Shown: piece by piece, positions 1 through 12,510 of the stretch
Layout: each line of letters starts with the position of its first letter
Position numbering within the stretch: the first letter of the stretch is position 1
Origin: Paramacrobiotus metropolitanus
Taxonomy: Eukaryota; Tardigrada; Eutardigrada; Parachela; Macrobiotidae
NCBI RefSeq assembly: GCF_019649055.1
Contig: NW_026570304.1
Coordinates: 62,001 to 126,000 of the forward strand
Length of the DNA: 64,000 nucleotides
Reading direction: 5' to 3'
The notes under the pieces: generated by a model
The model's input: only the letters and a program-made list of their open reading frames with translations
What the model was told of the DNA's origin: nothing
Database searches by the model: none
Program-made: the position numbers and the translations under genes

Positions 1-1087
1 TCAACACGCACCCATTCCTTAGCGCGGTAGTCGTTGCGGTAGGACTGCAGAATGTCGGCGATGTAGGCGGCGCCGCGGTGGCAAGCGATGAAGCCGTGGT
101 TCATTTTCTTCATAAAGGTCTCTTCCTTCGACACCAGGCAGTCGTAGCCACGGCCCAGAAGCCCCAGGACACCTGTGATCAGCGGTTAGATGTTAGATGG
201 AGTGAATAGTAACTACCGGCCTAATAAAGTCTGGCTTTTAATTGTCTTACTTATATATATAATACATCTTCGGTATTTATAGGTAAAAGTTTTATATATA
301 GTGCCCTCGTGAATACCTTCGTATATTTATTGCCTTGCTTATATACATCTTCGGTATATGTATATAAATATATATATATTTATATATAGTGACCTCATAA
401 ATATCTTTCGTATATTTCGCATACCTATCTTATATATATGTCATAATTTTATATGTATACATATGTCATATATATGCGCGGTATCTCTCAGTGCCCCTTA
501 CTGGTTATATTGGGCAGGAAGAAGACGTCAAAGTCGGAGGTGATCCCGCCGTACTTGTGCAGCGTGACCAGCTTGGCGACGTCGGCTTCGTGCGCGATGA
601 ACTTGTCGGTGGAGTTGAGGCGCTTGCCGTTGACGACGAAGCGGCGCCGCCTGTAGACCAGTTTGACGCTGCTCCAGTCGTCGATGAGGCCGTCGCAGGA
701 GTCGAAGGGCCAGAAGTCGGGGTGGTTGGTGTGGACGTAGATGGCGGGCGGTCGTATATACAGCATGATGGACAACAGACTGACGCACTCCAGCCAGCAC
801 AGGTTGTCGTCGGGCCGGACGGGGCTCTTCTTGTAGAAGCGCACCAAGTGCACGGGGAAGCTGTTGGCCGTCGCCGGCAGCACGACGTCGTCGATGTTGT
901 TGGGCAGGATGTCGGTGTAGCCGGCGCCGCCGGGCGGGGCGCTGGCGGCCGGCGGGGGCGTCGGCTCGGAGGGGGGTCCGGACAGGGGCACGCGGTCGAA
1001 GGGGCCGTTGAAGTTGACGCTGAGGAGGAAGAAGACCAGCAGCGCCACCAACAGCAGGGACGTCAACGCGCTCACCGAGAGCGCCAT
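1..1087 (-). CDS. Golgi glycosyltransferase, A4GALT/alpha-1,4-GlcNAc-transferase-like (3' end outside window)
   Basis: Exons read on the minus strand are 1087-502 and 172-1, and the phases join cleanly (1+2 nt). About 252 residues are visible. The ATG at 1087 is followed by one hydrophobic stretch (LTSLLLVALLVFFLLSV), a type II membrane anchor as in Golgi glycosyltransferases. The next ~35 residues form a Pro-rich stem. The catalytic part shows KFIAHEADVAKL followed by HKYGG and a DFD triad, which is the DXD metal/nucleotide-sugar motif of the Gly_transf_sug family. Exon 2 carries NHGFIACHRGAAYI, which fits the downstream part of that family. By family it should transfer a sugar onto a glycolipid or glycoprotein in the Golgi lumen. 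The acceptor cannot be told from sequence. The C-terminus lies beyond the window edge. A TATA-like element lies ~60 bp upstream of the ATG. Confidence 0.75.
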
Positions 1088-1147
1088 CACAGGCGAATGG
1101 CGGTCCTAACTTCACTTTAATCGCTTACGCATCTCCAACTCAAACGA

Positions 1148-1155
1148 GTATATAC
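1148..1155 (-). promoter_or_regulatory. candidate TATA box of the glycosyltransferase gene
   Basis: The minus strand reads GTATATAC about 60 bp upstream of the ATG at 1087. This leaves room for a start site roughly 30 bp downstream and a short leader. TA-rich words are common in this DNA, so the call rests mainly on position. Confidence 0.3.
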
Positions 1156-2585
1156 CTGTCGACCGCCCACGAATCGCGCTTAAAATGTCAATTTTAACGG
1201 GCGAATATAATTAATCAAAATTTCCCAAGGTGAAAGTGAAATTAACGGCATATATAACAGGCAGATTACACTGTATCCGTCGCAGTTAGTGAAGGAATTC
1301 AGTGTCACTAAATTCCCAGCCAAAACGTTTAGACAAGGTAATCATGTATCGTGCTAAAGTAGGTCATTTAGTTAGGGACAACAGAGAAAGAATAATCTGG
1401 ATGAGGTGTGAAAGACTGGATATATAATGTCACAATGCAAGTCAGGGTGTATCTAAATAACTAATCTGGCATTCCAGATATATGTACTACGGTAGGATAG
1501 CGCATTCTTTAGTCTGCATATATGAAATTGGACAGCAGCAAGCGAGACAGCTGCGGCTGTTGGTCAGCGAGTGAAGCTAACCACGCCGAGATGCTCTCTA
1601 TTCTCGGGGCCTTCTGGGCGTCAGATTGCATATGGTATATATCTGTATGTACTGCAGCTGGCCACTCTCTGCACACGTGCGCATCAAGGACAAGTTATTA
1701 AACGTTATTGTTATTAGCGCATTCTTGCCTGGCCATGCTGTTAGTTGTTAGCGTTGGCTATTCACGGCGTTTCGCGTTAGCCAAAATTTCCCCGGTTGAT
1801 ACTTGCAATATATGTATCGACGGCAGCAATGTTTCCCTAGCATTGCCTCAGGCAACCACTGGCCAGACTGGTCACTGACCACTGCGTTACTGTACATATA
1901 GCCGACTACAACTGAGCATATATAGGTAGCCGTCGTGTCTGCTGGTAAATTTTGGACATCTTAGAATAAAATCAATTTTATTCGTTTGTACATGTCATGC
2001 TACAAAGAACGTTAACAGTGTCATACAAATTAATGATGAGAATCAATAATTATTGAAGTCTGTACGATACCTGAATTACAGATATGGCTACTGCGTTAAT
2101 TGTACAGATACAGCTGCGAGTATGAGCTGCCTAATCGCATTTTTCCTTTTTTCGGCTGCACTCCTCATGATCAGTTAAAGTGCCCAGTTTCATGGTTTAC
2201 TCTTTTGGAAAATATTGTCATTGGGACTGAAGTGGTAACCAAGCATACAAGTATACCAATCACATAATCGGTGTTGTCTACGTAGTGGGGAATAAAATGC
2301 ACAAAATTCACCCAGAATTCGTCGCCGACCGGAAGTGCAATTCACTGGCCAGACAAAAATCGATATCATTCACGTAACCGCAGCCCCTAGTTGGCTGCCT
2401 TGACAGTTGACACTTGCCGTGCCACTGCGAATTTCCAACGATACACACTGGGCAGATGTGTGCGTCAGTGTGACGGTGGTTATTTCTATGATCTAATTGC
2501 ACAAGTTTCCACATCTCACATCTGACATCGCTCTCGATTTTGATAGTAAAGTGTATGATAATTATTATCGCGATAGTTGGGTGCG
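1156..2585. other. intergenic spacer between two divergent genes
   Basis: AT-rich spacer between the glycosyltransferase (-) and Ariadne-2 (+). No exon-like GC-rich block, RNA gene or long repeat is seen. It holds one ACCGGAAGT (ETS-like) word at about 2329, roughly 255 bp upstream of the Ariadne-2 start codon. Confidence 0.5.
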
Positions 2586-5025
2586 ATGGCCGAGAGCCAG
2601 GATGACGAGGAGGACTACTATTACGACGGTTTCGAGGAGGACTCGCTGGACAGCAGCTGCAACGACGTGGAGCGCGTCGCCACTGATAATGCGACGTCGC
2701 TGGTGATATCTGCCTCTCAATCAGCGTCGGGGGATGGCGCCGCGGACCCCGAGTTCTTTGAGTACGTGTGCCTGACGGAGAAGGAGCTGCAGGAGGTGCT
2801 GGAGCGCTGCGTGCAGCGCCTCTGTGATCGCTTGGCTGTGACGCGCGGCAGCGCCAAGTACTTGTTGATCGCCAGCAGCTGGAACGACGATCTGGCCGTC
2901 AGCAAGTAAGCTCACTAAATCTAAACGCCCCATCCTCGTCCACCATATGTTTTCGTGGCTAGAATTGCTCAGAATTATTCTTCTATTATTCTTATAATTC
3001 CCTGCCGTGATTTCGTATGAATCTGTGCAAACGGCAGTTGATGCTCTGTGCTGTACATCCACGAGAAGAAACTCATCATGTTTGGCTTTTTTAGCATTTT
3101 AATTTCTCTTGGCAGCTACAACGCCAGCCTCTCAACGAACAACTCTTCCGACCTGCCCCGGAGAGAGAGAAAGGCAAGTGTGGTAATTTGTAGGGAAGAA
3201 AAGCGAAGAAAAGAAAGGAGAAAATTAGATTGATTGCATGACGATAATGATACGATAACAATAATTATGGAAGGAAAATGTCTGCTGAATTGGACAGACT
3301 TCGTTATCTTCGTCGGATCCGGCGGTGTGCTGCGTGTGCCTGATGCGCAGTGGCGCGCTGGAGCTGGAGCCGTTCCTGTGTGGGCACACCTTCTGCGCTG
3401 ACTGCTGGAACGCCTACTTCGAGGCGCAGGTCGCCGAGGGCAAGGGCTACAGTAAGGCAATTAATTTGGCAATTTATTTAGCAGTTAAGAAGGAAAAGGA
3501 GCCTCGTCCGTTTGGATCAGCGACCCGGTAATTATTACTGACGGACGAATTATTATTTGTCGTTGCAGACATCCTGTGCATGGAGACGGACTGCGCGGCG
3601 GTGATCACGGAGGACTTCGTGCACGGCCACCTGCGCAGCGCCGCCACGCGCCTCAAGTACCGCAAGCAGTACACGCGCGACTGCATCGACGTAACTAGTC
3701 TCTTTTCCAATTAAATTGCCGTCTGGTTACTCTGTCTGTCGCCTTGCAGAGCCACCCGCAGATGCGGCACTGCCCCAGCTACGGCTGCTCCTCCGTCTTC
3801 TTCGCCGCGGCCCCCGACAGCAAGCGCGTCGTCTGTCCGCACTGCCGCGCCACCTTCTGGTCAGTGCTTCTGTATCCTTCTCTAACTGGTGGAGGCCTGC
3901 CAGTAAGGTCCTGTCCTTTGCAGCTTTGCCTGCGGATCCGAGTACCACCTGCCCTGCGACTGCCGCACCATCCGGCAGTGGTGGAAGAAGGCCATGGAGG
4001 ACTCGGAGACCATGTCCTACATGTCCTCCTTCACCAAAGACGTCAGTATTAAATGACTGCTGAATTGATTGGCTTTGGCAGGTAAATCGTACTGTATATC
4101 TCATATAGTGTCCCCAGTGCGACTCCAGCATCGAGAAGAGCGGCGGCTGCAACCACATGATCTGCCGCATGTGCGCCTACGAGTTCTGCTGGGTCTGTCT
4201 CGGAGGTGGGTGCATTTGACCATCGTTTCCGCTTGCAATTGGCAGTTAATCGTCTTTGCCACTGCAGCGTGGAAGGAGCACGGGAACGCCTACTACGAGT
4301 GCAACAAGTTCTCCGCCAAGAAGATCCAGACGGCCGTCGCCGCCGGCAGCAGCAGTCCGGCGGTGGCCGGCATGAAGAACGAGGCCGTGGGACGGGCGTC
4401 CAGCGGGCGCATGGCGCTCAACAAGTACCTCTTCTACTTCACAAGGGTACTTCTCCTTGATCAACTGTCTGGACCGTTTTGTTCATCCCCCGTGATTGTT
4501 ATAATCTTGCAGTACAAGAACCACGAGCAGTCGCTGCACCTGGAAGAGAACCTCATGGGCAAGATCGACCAGCGCGTGGAGAAGAAGGTGCAGAACCGCG
4601 AGGGCTCCCTCATCGACTGGCAGTGCCTCATCGAGGCCGGCCGCCTCCTCCTCAAGGTGGGTCTGAAGGCGCTCCCTTCTCATAACCACCGTCCAAGTGA
4701 TTGTTTATGTCGCTTCCCGCAGTGTCGCCGCACCCTGCAGTACACCTACGCCTTCGCCTACTACCTCCAGGACGGCCCGGACCGCATGCTGGTCCGTTGA
4801 ATTGTCATATACTCTTTGAGCATCAGTTAATTGAGTTAATGTCCCCAGTTTGAGCACCTGCAAGCGGACCTGGAGTCGACCATCGAGAACCTCTCCTTCA
4901 GCGTGGAGCGCGTCGACAAGCTGGACCTGGCGGCGCTGCAGGCGCAGATGCGCTCCGCCGAGTTCCGTCGTCGCGCGCTCTTCCGCGACGCCGCCAAACT
5001 CACCGTCAGCCCCACGCCCAACTGA
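2586..5025 (+). CDS. ARIH2: RBR E3 ubiquitin ligase Ariadne-2
   Basis: Eleven exons: 2586-2905, 3116-3173, 3298-3451, 3569-3690, 3750-3859, 3924-4041, 4109-4205, 4268-4446, 4513-4656, 4723-4791 and 4849-5025. All phases agree, giving 515 residues. An acidic N-terminus is followed by RING1 ([19 protein letters not shown]), IBR (HCPSYGC, FCFACG, YHLPCDC) and RING2 ([25 protein letters not shown]). The Cys at about residue 308, in GGCNHM, is the expected catalytic cysteine that carries ubiquitin as a thioester. The C-terminal Ariadne domain ([29 protein letters not shown]) resembles Ariadne-2 more than Ariadne-1. Known family members work with neddylated cullin-RING ligases. The second intron starts with GC (GCAAGT) instead of GT. 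A polyadenylation signal AATAAA lies near 5176. Confidence 0.9.
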
Positions 5026-5610
5026 ATCTGCCCTGTCTGTCGCCGGCACTCCCGCCGGCCAACCACACACGAGGCCTTCGTTTGATATGTTTTTTAGTCT
5101 TTTGCTTTTATCCGTGTTTCTGTTTCTCTATCAACGACCGCTTTGCGCCGTTTCTAAGGCATAGAGCTTATTTAATAATAAAGAAATAGATTAATGTGGG
5201 AAATACTGTCAGTTGAAAAGTTGTTAATTTATTACCTGTTCTGCTTAATTAAAATGTTAACGCGAATAAGCATCGCGCAGTAAACAGTGCTTGCGCTGCA
5301 CGTGCGCCAGCGTGCTGCGGCGGGAAAAATCTGCCTGGCGCTGTGAACAAACATTTTCGCGTAAATTATGGAAAATGCCGGCAACACCATCAGACGGCGC
5401 CTGCAGCGAAAACGTTGCGTTTTGCTGGTGCATTACAGCATTTAGAAGGCTTGCAGGTGACGCGGTCACGTTAGCTTAATTCCGCACCGAACTCAGCAAT
5501 TCAATTGCACTTTCTCCAAAGATAGGATTACTTTTAGAGTGGACATTTTGCTGTTTACTACTTACTTCGGGGATTTAATTTGATTTGCATCGCTTCCATT
5601 GGGAATTAGA
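5026..5610. other. 3' UTR of Ariadne-2 and spacer
   Basis: Contains the probable Ariadne-2 poly(A) signal near 5176 and then spacer DNA up to the next start codon. A GC-richer patch at about 5270-5480 has open frames on both strands but no recognisable protein similarity, and I do not call a gene there. Confidence 0.5.
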
Positions 5611-6438
5611 ATGCCGGTATCGAACGGTGACTTCCGGTGTGGAGTGTTGATCGCATTCTTGGTGGCGCTGCAGTCCAGCGTGATCCTCAGCCGGGAGTTG
5701 TTCCGCGACGACTTCGACACTTTCTGGCCGGACATGCAGAAGTGGTCGACGGTGGAGCGGCCGTCGCCCACTCCTGCTACGCCCTCCTACGCCAGCCGCA
5801 ACGTCTACACCGGACGCAGCCTGCTCAACCTGGCGGTGCAGCGCGGCTACGCCGGCGCGCAGTGGACGTCGGCGCGCATCCACACCAGCGGCAAGTTCGC
5901 CTTCAAATACGGCCAGCTGGAGGTGCGGGCGCGCCTGCCGGCCGGCTCCGTCCTGGCCAACATCTGGCTGGCGCCCTACTCCTGCGCCGTCAAGGACTGC
6001 GCCGACTTCTTCCCGCCGACCATCGCGCTGCTGCACTTCCGCGGCCAGCAGCCCACGGGCGGCAACTCCACGCTGTACTTCCGGCGCACGCCGGCCAGCG
6101 CCTCCATGCTCATCTTCAAGCACTTCGCCGTCAACGCCAGCTTGAGCGACGGCTTCCACACCTTCAAGCTGGACTGGTTCCCCGAGCGCCTGGTGTGGGC
6201 GGTGGACGGGCAGGCCTACTTCCATATATATGACAAGACCGTCATCCCCAGCGTGCCCATGTACCTCGTCATGAACGCCGTCGCCGTGGCCGACGCGACC
6301 TTTAACGGCTACCTCAGTCCCATGCAGGTCGACTACGTCGTCGTGCGCGACACGCCCGTGTCCGCCGCGCGGGCAACCTCCCCACTTCCGGTGGGGATCC
6401 TGGTTCTGGTGACCTTTGGCTGCGTCTGGCTCCGGTGA
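5611..6438 (+). CDS. secreted GH16-fold protein lacking catalytic residues
   Basis: Single-exon gene of 275 residues. The start is the ATG at 5611, just before a signal-peptide-like stretch (VLIAFLVALQSSVIL). The middle matches the beta-jelly-roll of glycoside hydrolase family 16 and the related beta-glucan-binding proteins: RDDFDTFWPDMQKW, WTSARIHTSGKFAFKYGQLE, VRARLPAGSVLANIWLAP, then GFHTFKLDW and WAVDGQAYFHI. Where active GH16 enzymes have the E-x-D-x-x-E motif, this protein reads ADFFPPTIALLHF, with neither glutamate. It should therefore bind a glucan or other sugar rather than cut it (inference). The C-terminus ends in a hydrophobic tail (VGILVLVTFGCVWLR) after small residues, as in GPI-anchored proteins. 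A poly(A) signal is at 6746-6751. Lack of introns is unusual in this window and could mean retroposition. Confidence 0.75.
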   Translation: MPVSNGDFRCGVLIAFLVALQSSVILSRELFRDDFDTFWPDMQKWSTVERPSPTPATPSYASRNVYTGRSLLNLAVQRGYAGAQWTSARIHTSGKFAFKYGQLEVRARLPAGSVLANIWLAPYSCAVKDCADFFPPTIALLHFRGQQPTGGNSTLYFRRTPASASMLIFKHFAVNASLSDGFHTFKLDWFPERLVWAVDGQAYFHIYDKTVIPSVPMYLVMNAVAVADATFNGYLSPMQVDYVVVRDTPVSAARATSPLPVGILVLVTFGCVWLR

Positions 6439-7531
6439 GCAGTTTCCCACGGAATCCCTGCGTGGGAATCGGACATGGAAGCGGCAGTGCTGCTGGGAGA
6501 TTTGCGGCAATTTCCATGCTTATTTCTTCTCCGCGTCAGTATTATTCAAGCACGTGTTAGCGGTGTTTCCCAAGAAAAGTCTTTCCGTGTGATTGTTCGT
6601 GTGTTGTTTACCGGCGGATGCCCGCGAGCCTTTTTACGGTTACGAGTATGTCAACTAGACGCGCTTTGTTTTCTAAGCATGCGGCTGATTTCTTTTGCTT
6701 GCGGCCATCGACAGATACATAATTTGCGCATCCACAACGAAAAACAATAAATTTGATATCTACAGGTAAATTAACTGGATTTACAGTAAATTTATTACAA
6801 AAGTGACTGAATTATATTATACATTAACATACTGTTCGTACACAGTATTACAAGAAATTACTGTATAAAAAAATTACAGCTGTTTAAAATAATCATGTCT
6901 TTAGCTTTATGCAACATACTCGTTGCTTAAGTACAAGTTGTTCGTATTGTTCTTGTACTCGTACCGACCGCAGCATAACACGTGCTCGTGCATTGCTCTT
7001 GTGGAATGTTCGTTGTGCATCTCAGTATTAACTCTGCATCCAAGAAACTGACATTCGTTTATAAACGAACAAGAAAACCCGCACAAAAACCGGACACATG
7101 AACAAATCAATAAATTTTCTTCACGACTGAAAACGCGCACTGGTACATAAGCGTTACATAAATCGACGAAGCCGAATAGAAATCTGTAGAAAACCTTATC
7201 AACATTGCAACACATATTCCGCTCAATGGCGCTCTACAAGAATTACTAATTTGTACGTAATACATGATTGTACAGGCGGCAATATTATGAGCCAGCGACA
7301 AAACAGCCACAGACAACCAGTTAACAGGCAATCGAAAGGTCACAACGGCACTAACGTTTTCATGCCGCAGTAGTATAACGAGCAGATCAAGGAAGGAAAT
7401 GCAATAGAATCGTTTGGCGGCCTTAACCGGGAAGGTCAACTAGGGAACGTTCATCCGGGTGACGACTAGCCAGCTTCCGGTCCGGAAGCGCTACCGGCAA
7501 GAGAGCAATCCAAACCGGCACTTGGGCATTA
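6439..7531. other. 3' UTR and convergent spacer
   Basis: AT-rich DNA between two converging genes. The upstream gene's AATAAA is at 6746-6751. No exon-like block is seen. A small palindrome GCTTCCGGTCCGGAAGC lies near 7474-7490, just beyond the stop of the minus-strand gene. Confidence 0.5.
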
Positions 7532-10500
7532 TTAAGTGGGCAGGAGTTGTCGCAATGACTGCAGCGCCTCGTCTGTGTTGGCGCGCAGCTGTTGCCGGCG
7601 TTGGCGGAAGTGGGCGAGGGTGCGGCGGCGGCGACGCAGCTCCTCGTCGTTGTCGAAGGCCGCGCCGAGTCGGCGGCCCCACACACCGACGACGAAGGAC
7701 TCGATCTGCGCCTCGTTCTCGCCACGCACGATGCGGAAAGTGCCCTCCTCGCCCCAGCCGGTGCCCCACGAGTTGGCGCAGATCTGCATTATTAACGTAA
7801 CGGCAAAAATTAATTGCAGCTAATTTATTAAGGAGCCGCGCCTTAGTAGTACTTACCCAGTATTTGAGGGGCTGGTCGTGGGCGTGGTCTATGCCCCAGC
7901 CGATGATGCGCACCGAGTGGTAGGCCAGCGGGTTCAGGTAGTTCACGAAGCGGACGTCCTCGCGCAGGTCGCTGGAAGTCCGGTAGACGCCGCTGCGGTA
8001 CATGAACAGGTCCGGGTACACGTGGAACACCGCCTGCACCGGCCCGTTCGTCATGATTTCGTACTGGATTTCGCTTTCCTGTCGGGAACGAAAAAAGAGT
8101 GACCGCCATGCGATACGCTCGTCTTATATATATTCATACCGTGACCTTTTCCTTAATAACTGTCAGTGTGCCTATGTCTGTTTTCTTATATAATAAAATA
8201 ACAACTCATTTAATCAATTTATTATCATTATGTTATTGTAGTAGTAGTCTTTGAATAATAAATAGGGGGTTTGTTTATTTTATTCTAGTTACCACTTAAG
8301 TGTTATTTAATTAGTGACCACTGACCCTGGGGGCGATTCTGTAGGGCGGCGTGGTCTCATATAAACGCCGCTCGTTGGAAGCCGGGTCGGGGCACTCGAG
8401 CACGCCGGCCAGGTCCATGACGGTCTGCACGGGACAGCGGCGGGACGTGTCGGAGGCGCCTTCGAAGGGGAAGCACTCCTCCGCCACCACCCTGCAGCGC
8501 CACATTTATATAACCTCAGCGTCAGACAGTGCACAACTGATATTACCCTCTTTTGCGGAGATACCACCAGGCGCGGTCGACGAAACCGCCGCTACAGCCC
8601 TTCTGTCCGTTGGAGTTGCAGGAAATCAGCTGCTGCACCGACAAACTTAGATTGCGCGCGCCTTTGGTCATGATGGCGATGCGGTCGGCCGCCAACGCTA
8701 TAACAATGCAAAGGTCACAACGTATATGTACATGGCCACGTATATTTACATACATGTATATGTACATCAGTACATGTGTATTGCATGTATATCGCAAAGG
8801 TCACTTATATGTACATGTATATATAATATGTCTACATGTACATATTAGTGTACGTATATATGTGTGTACAAAATTTATATTGTACACACATATACGTATA
8901 CACTACATATATACGCCAGTGTATTAATGTTAGTATATTTGCGCGCCCACAGCAGCATTATAAAGAACAGCGTCCAGTTGGAAAAGAGAGCCGTACCGGT
9001 GGTAGAGAAGGCCCAGGAGGCGGCGCAGTTGCCCTGGTCGCGGATGTCGTGGATGAGGCCGGGCCAGTGCTGGCGCGCGTCGAAGCTGTCGGGCACGGGC
9101 GTGCGCGGGTCCGTGCGCATCTCCGTCATGCGCGAGACGTCCTCCTCGGGGCGGAAGGTGCCCAGTCGGAAGCGGTAGCCCTCGTCCAGCGTCAGGCCCC
9201 ACAGGAACGAGTAGTTGGCCGCCGTCCATCTGCCGGACCACATTAACGTTAATATTTGGATACAGATATTAGTATATGTCACTGGCCACTCATTCTTCAT
9301 TATTACTTCACGAATGTTACAACAGCGACGACTGTGACTCGTGGCTGGCATGTCATCATATATCATCCTCGATGAATGCCCGTAATGCTAACATAACAAG
9401 CCGCAATCTGGCCGCGCCGCCAGCTGATCCATTCTCACTCTCTGGAGCGTACAACGTATGATATCCTATTACAGTACTGTATGTGGATGGGATGCCAGAT
9501 CGGGAAGTGGAATATTTGTCGGCTGCACCTGCCGGTTACCACTGCTTGACACCACGTATATATGTATATATATATTGCGCTTGTGCTTAAAATTAGCTAT
9601 ATAACACCGGTATATGTCAGGCATCATACAGTCGCAAAACAAATTTGAAATTAATTAGGACGCTAAGAAGAAAACTTTGAATACGAGTATTATATGGAGA
9701 AAATGTTTATTGTGATTCACAGCTAAAAACAGCACTGACGCCGACTGACCTTTAGCAAACAACCTACTGTACAATATACCGGGTCAGGCCAAACAGCATC
9801 CTGCGTACTGTACGTACCTGTAGTATTCAGGGTAGCTGTTGACCTTGTGAATGAGGTCCTCCTGGATCAGACACACGCTGTCCTCGCACTGGAACTCCAA
9901 CACCTCGCCGTGATCGCTGGCCAGCGGCCGACAAACGCTGCGCAATGACACTTCTTTCAGTTTGTTAGCTTGATTACATATTATTTGGTAACAAAAGAAA
10001 CGACAACACGTCAGATAAAATAATAAATATTCTAGTACCTGTCTGTATACAGGATTTAGCATGTACTTTCTAAAAAAGTTACAAGTACGAGTACTTTTAT
10101 GGAATCGAGATATGCAGCATATCTTATTTCTGACATTGTGCTTACACAAGTAAGCACAATGTCAGAAATAAGATATCTATATACACAAGTAAGTGTATAG
10201 GTACAATACAATTGTATACAGAATCATTATAATACGTCTAAAGAGCTATGTACTGCAACTAAACTGAGCGATAATTCTTCGGAATGTGGTGGAACATTTT
10301 TTATTTACAATCCCTGCGATAGTATCTAAAGACACAACGCTTTATCCAAGTACAACGATGCATACCTCTATGCGAAGAGGTTGAAGAATTAATAACCTGA
10401 TTTAATTAATATTACGCATATTGCATAGTTCGTACTACGTACCAAACGCGGCAGTTCCGTCGTATGTGATCACCCACATCGTGAAAGTAATCGCCGTCCC

Positions 10501-12510
10501 AGCAGCCTGCAACATCATTACAATACACGCTTAAACATCATTACATCCCTTAATTAACAAATACATATACTTATTACACTGACATCGCGGTTACTTATTG
10601 TTAGCAGTAACCTTGCGTCTTCGAAAGACTACGTATATACCGTAGATCAGCGTCAAAATGGACCTTAGCGTACCTTAGCGTAGTGTACCGTACAGAGTAC
10701 ATGTTCACGACATGGCTTGTGTTATCATTATTAATTTTCATCGCAGTTATTCTGCGCAGTTTCAGTAGGTGTCCAATGATTTAATTTGTAGATCTGCCAG
10801 CGAAATGTATGTGTCTCTAACAGCACGATGCATTGTTGCAGGTATATATGAATCTGTATATAATGGTCTTGTTGACCTTTGGATAAAGGGCATGTATGTA
10901 GTCATGTAAATATTGATAAAGGACAGCAGATGATGCCGGACAGGAGACACGAGGGTAGCTACTACAGCACAGCAAATGAATGGACGCCGGTCGGTAAAAT
11001 GCCCGCCGATCCCCAGCTGTAGCGATGATCGCCGATCGGGAGCGCTAAATGCTCGGAAAGTGCGCAATGACTGTGCTGCTGCTGCTGCTTGACTGGTCAG
11101 CCGCGGCGCTGGCCGGCCATGAATCATAAATCACGCCGCTGATTCCCTGATTACCGTATTGCCCATGTATCCGTATAAGAGAACATAACTAACATTACGC
11201 TTCCCTGACCACAACTGCCACCATAATGCTTGACAGTTACTGCCGCTTATGTATTTCTATGTGCAGCCATCGACAAGTACCCGTAAAGAGCATAATTGAT
11301 CACTAAATCTCACCCGGCCATTAATCATGCAAGCAGCATTCAACCGCCCCGTAAAACTAAAACACAACGCCAGCTTGCCACTAACTTACGATTACGGCGT
11401 CCCTTGCAACGAGCCAGCGCAGCGGTCGTTTATCCAGCACCGCGCTCGCATTTCCTGTGCTCTGTTTTAATTTATTTCGATTCACGCCTTTTTGTTGTAC
11501 CCTTTTGCAGCGTTCGATTACAGGTTCTAATAGCAAAGTCTAATTAGTCTTATCAGAAAGCGCTAGACAGGTGTAAAGTAAATTTCGTTAACCCGCGATG
11601 CGCAAGACATATAAGCACATGTAATACTGGTGCACGAATGGTGAAGTCTAGTCGGAATGCCGGATCCGAATTCCGGGGCAGATAAGCCCAAAATATTTGA
11701 AAACTGCTCTCAAACTTATCGCGGCACACAATGAGCAAACTAAATATTGTCGTGTCGACGAGCGATATTGATTTAAGGACGCTCTATTTTGATAAAATAA
11801 AATATGACGATACAGTATGCTTCCCACTCTAAAGAGACCAGTGCGATTTTGATGGCCCAAATTTTACAGATATGTATAAGCACAATATAAAATTAATAAT
11901 TAATACTATAACACTCTGCATAAGCTAGCAATCTTATGCAGGTTTTGTATGAAAGTAATGAAATGGGTTTATATACGGCACGAATATAAAATACCTACTC
12001 GAAATCGGCTGCAATTACAGCGTAACTAACCAAATCCTCCCGTTAACTGAACGTCGGTTTTTTATGTTTTATTGGGAAAGCGCGGCGGGTGTAAAAGAGC
12101 CAGTAAAATAGGTGTAATTAAGACTCTTCAGTGTACGTACCTTGCACCTGCGGGAGGGCCTGCGTGACGTTGGGGGGCGGGTCGGGGGCGGGGTGGTGGC
12201 CGCGGCAGTGCGTGTAGAAGTCGGGGCAGCAGTCGGGGATGTTGTCGGCGTCGCGGCGGTCGCAGAAGTCGTCGCAGTAGCACTTGGTGTGGCCCTGCGC
12301 CGTGTACACGTCCACCGCGCACTCGTCCTGTCGCTGCGGACAGCAGCCGGCGCCCGCCACCACCAGCCGCGAGCAGTAATCCCCCTTTAATCCCATGAAC
12401 CCGTACCCCTCTACCGGGCTGCTCCACGAGGTCATCCCCAACATCAACAAGATTAACACACTGTCCACTACGAATGCCATCGGAAACCGGTACTTCCATG
12501 GCGGCGCCAT
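7532..12510 (-). CDS. TINAGL1: TINAGL-like papain-fold pseudo-peptidase with somatomedin-B-type N-terminus
   Basis: Eight exons on the minus strand: 12510-12141, 10506-10443, 9937-9818, 9229-8997, 8697-8547, 8491-8326, 8078-7857 and 7783-7532. All phases agree, giving 525 residues. After a signal peptide (residues ~11-30) comes a Cys-rich somatomedin-B-like block ([33 protein letters not shown]), then a short VWC-like part, then the linker [20 protein letters not shown] typical of TINAG/TINAGL. The papain domain has [12 protein letters not shown], so the catalytic Cys is Ser (about residue 256). His ([11 protein letters not shown], ~422) and Asn (CANSWG, ~446) remain. This is the known TINAGL1 pattern, an extracellular-matrix protein without peptidase activity. 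A basic C-terminal tail follows the conserved SFVVGVWGR. The first intron is 1.6 kb. Confidence 0.9.
8701..8935. repeat. TATATGTACATG-type low-complexity repeat
   Basis: An intron of the TINAGL gene is filled with alternating TATA, TGTACA and ACATGT words, many of them self-complementary. It is a degenerate simple repeat with no unit constant enough to define a period. Confidence 0.6.
10119..10176. repeat. perfect inverted repeat, 26-bp arms, 6-nt loop
   Basis: Bases 10119-10144 and 10151-10176 are exact reverse complements separated by CACAAG. It lies in a TINAGL intron. A weaker second hairpin with a related loop word (ACACAAGTAAG) follows directly. Confidence 0.9.

Noticed and set aside
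491-1120. Long plus-strand open frame over the glycosyltransferase exon
   Set aside because: It is the complement of the real coding exon; GC-rich codons leave few stops on the other strand. The same applies to most open frames opposite exons.
8701-8935. Repeated TGTACA/TATA words as a possible CRISPR-like or regulatory array
   Set aside because: No constant repeat or spacer length. It is a degenerate simple repeat in an intron.
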